NCBI GenBank assembly: GCA_000509105.1
Contig: BAIF02000099.1
Coordinates: 31,806 to 95,805 of the forward strand
Direction of reading: 5' to 3'
Length of the DNA: 64,000 bases
DNA from: Clostridiales bacterium VE202-21
Lineage (GTDB): Bacteria > Bacillota > Clostridia > Lachnospirales > Lachnospiraceae
Made by a program: the position numbers and the translations under genes. Shown here in pieces: positions 63,107-64,000 of the stretch; position 1 is the stretch's first letter; each line of letters begins with the position of its first letter. The notes beneath the pieces are model-generated. The model was not told where the DNA came from. It did no database searches and was given only the letters and a program-made list of their open reading frames with translations.

Positions 63107-63529
63107 TTAGATAAATACCTTCATGGTAACAGTAGTGCCCTTTCCGGGCACAGATTCTATGTGAAAATCATCCGAATATTTCTTCATATTCGGAAGTCCC
63201 ATGCCGGCACCAAAACCGAGAGAACGCACTTCCTCCGGCGCAGTAGAGTACCCCTCCTGCATTGCCTTGGAGATGTCCTCGATACCAGGCCCCACATCGG
63301 CAAGGACCATTGTGATCTCAGTATCCGAGATTGTAACGGTGATTTCTCCGCCATTGGCATGAATCACCATGTTGATCTCACCCTCATACATGGCGATGGC
63401 GACCTTGCGGATAGCGGAAGCATTCACTCCCAGCATCTTCAGTTTGTTTTTAATGGCGCTGCTGGCCTCCCCGGCACGGGTAAAATCATCCCCGGAGATC
63501 GTATAAGTAAATGTCAATAATTCATCCAT
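63107..63529 (-). CDS. RsbW-like serine kinase/anti-sigma ATPase
   Basis: 140 residues, a lone GHKL ATPase domain: N box EGEINMVIHA, G1 DVGPGIED, G2 GFGAGMGLPNM. It resembles RsbW/SpoIIAB anti-sigma kinases, which phosphorylate Ser on a partner. In this operon it may relay the hydrogenase signal to a regulator not encoded here. The start directly follows the DRTGG stop with GGGGAGGT upstream. Confidence 0.87.
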   Translation of the reverse strand: MDELLTFTYTISGDDFTRAGEASSAIKNKLKMLGVNASAIRKVAIAMYEGEINMVIHANGGEITVTISDTEITMVLADVGPGIEDISKAMQEGYSTAPEEVRSLGFGAGMGLPNMKKYSDDFHIESVPGKGTTVTMKVFI

Positions 63530-63874
63530 TCAGGCACCTCCCCGTAGTCCGTGTTCGTACAGGATCCCACATGTTGTAAACATAAAATGCTTGGTGGCCA
63601 GAATAGCCATTCCCTTGCCGCGGGCCAGTGCAATGATATTCTCATCCGGCATCTTGCCGCGTACAAATACAATACAGGCAATGTCCAGCATCTCCGCCGT
63701 TCTGACCACCTGCGGATTGCACAGTCCGGTAATCAGGACAGAGCACTGATCGGCAAAGGCAAGGACATCGCTCATCATATCAGATGAAAAAACGAATTCT
63801 GCATCCAAATCCAATAATTCTTCGCCGAACAGAATGTCGGCATCCAGCAATTTCTTCATTTCCCCTATTGTCAT
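63530..63874 (-). CDS. DRTGG-domain protein (operon gene 1)
   Basis: 114 residues. Similar in length and layout to the second DRTGG gene of this operon (VLITGLCNPQVVRTAEMLDI, IVFVRGKMPDENIIALARGKGMAILATKH in part). First gene of the operon; AGGAGGGC precedes the ATG at 63874. Ligand unknown. Confidence 0.8.
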   Translation of the reverse strand: MTIGEMKKLLDADILFGEELLDLDAEFVFSSDMMSDVLAFADQCSVLITGLCNPQVVRTAEMLDIACIVFVRGKMPDENIIALARGKGMAILATKHFMFTTCGILYEHGLRGGA

Positions 63875-63939
63875 AAGCCCTCCTAAATTCTGAAAATAAA
63901 GTATTAACCCAAGAAGATATCAGGTAAAATCATGGGTTT

Positions 63940-63968
63940 AGTATAGCATTTGTACCTATAAAAAGCAA
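63940..63968 (-). promoter_or_regulatory. Sigma-A-type promoter of the sensory hydrogenase operon
   Basis: On the minus strand: -35 TTGCTT (63968-63963), 17-base spacer, -10 TATACT (63945-63940), about 65 bases before the first start codon. Confidence 0.7.
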
Positions 63969-64000
63969 TCGGGATTTAGCGACGGGCTTTAGTCTCGGCG

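Noticed and set aside
1..64000. CRISPR arrays, prophage or insertion-sequence transposases
   Set aside because: No regularly spaced repeats, phage structural genes or transposase reading frames were found on either strand. The short palindromes are the only mobile-looking DNA.

Overview
The window looks like the chromosome of an anaerobic, spore-forming Clostridia bacterium, most likely Lachnospiraceae. I base this on gene content only (a SleL-like LysM/GH18 protein, an anaerobic cobalamin pathway, a glycyl-radical decarboxylase, corrinoid methyl-transfer genes, a sensory [FeFe]-hydrogenase operon) and on strong AGGAGG ribosome sites. I do not name a species.

Layout. 0-9.6 kb: a phosphorelay operon (REC-GGDEF-EAL protein, two very large multi-PAS hybrid kinases, a free HPt protein), then a LysM-GH18 hydrolase. 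11-17 kb, minus strand: a 4-hydroxyphenylacetate decarboxylase locus (hpdB, hpdC, a PucR-type regulator, hpdA), predicted to make p-cresol. 17.3-24 kb, plus strand: a corrinoid module (BioB-like radical SAM enzyme, UroD-like methyltransferase fused to a thioredoxin-like domain, CobW GTPase, corrinoid protein, cobalamin riboswitch, RamA-like reductive activator). 24-25.9 kb: a Cu/Zn-SOD-like protein and an interrupted GGDEF gene. 26-54.3 kb: a nearly complete anaerobic cobalamin cluster, including a cobalt ECF transporter behind a second cobalamin riboswitch, hemC, cobA-hemD and an embedded peptide-type ABC transporter. No cbiG is present in the window. 54.4-55.5 kb: tRNA-Gly(CCC) and a DinJ/YoeB-type toxin-antitoxin pair. 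55.8-60.6 kb: Trk/Ktr potassium uptake with a KdpDE-like two-component pair. 60.6-63.9 kb, minus strand: a HydS-type sensory hydrogenase operon with an RsbW-like ATPase, two DRTGG proteins and a PHP hydrolase.

How it fits together. The cobalamin cluster supplies the cofactor the corrinoid module needs, and both carry a cobalamin riboswitch. The hpd locus adds an amino-acid-fermentation end step.

Two features cut across regions. First, six genes (hpdB, cbiET, cobC, cbiP, the second peptide permease, the small gene before trkH) are broken by a single-base frameshift with both flanks still well conserved, and a GGDEF gene has one in-frame TGA. Five of the six frameshifts are repaired by adding one base, so assembly indels are at least as likely as real decay. 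Second, short palindromic repeats of at least three kinds are scattered here. One lies in frame inside cbiL, and two others supply the C-terminal codons of cobK and cbiT.
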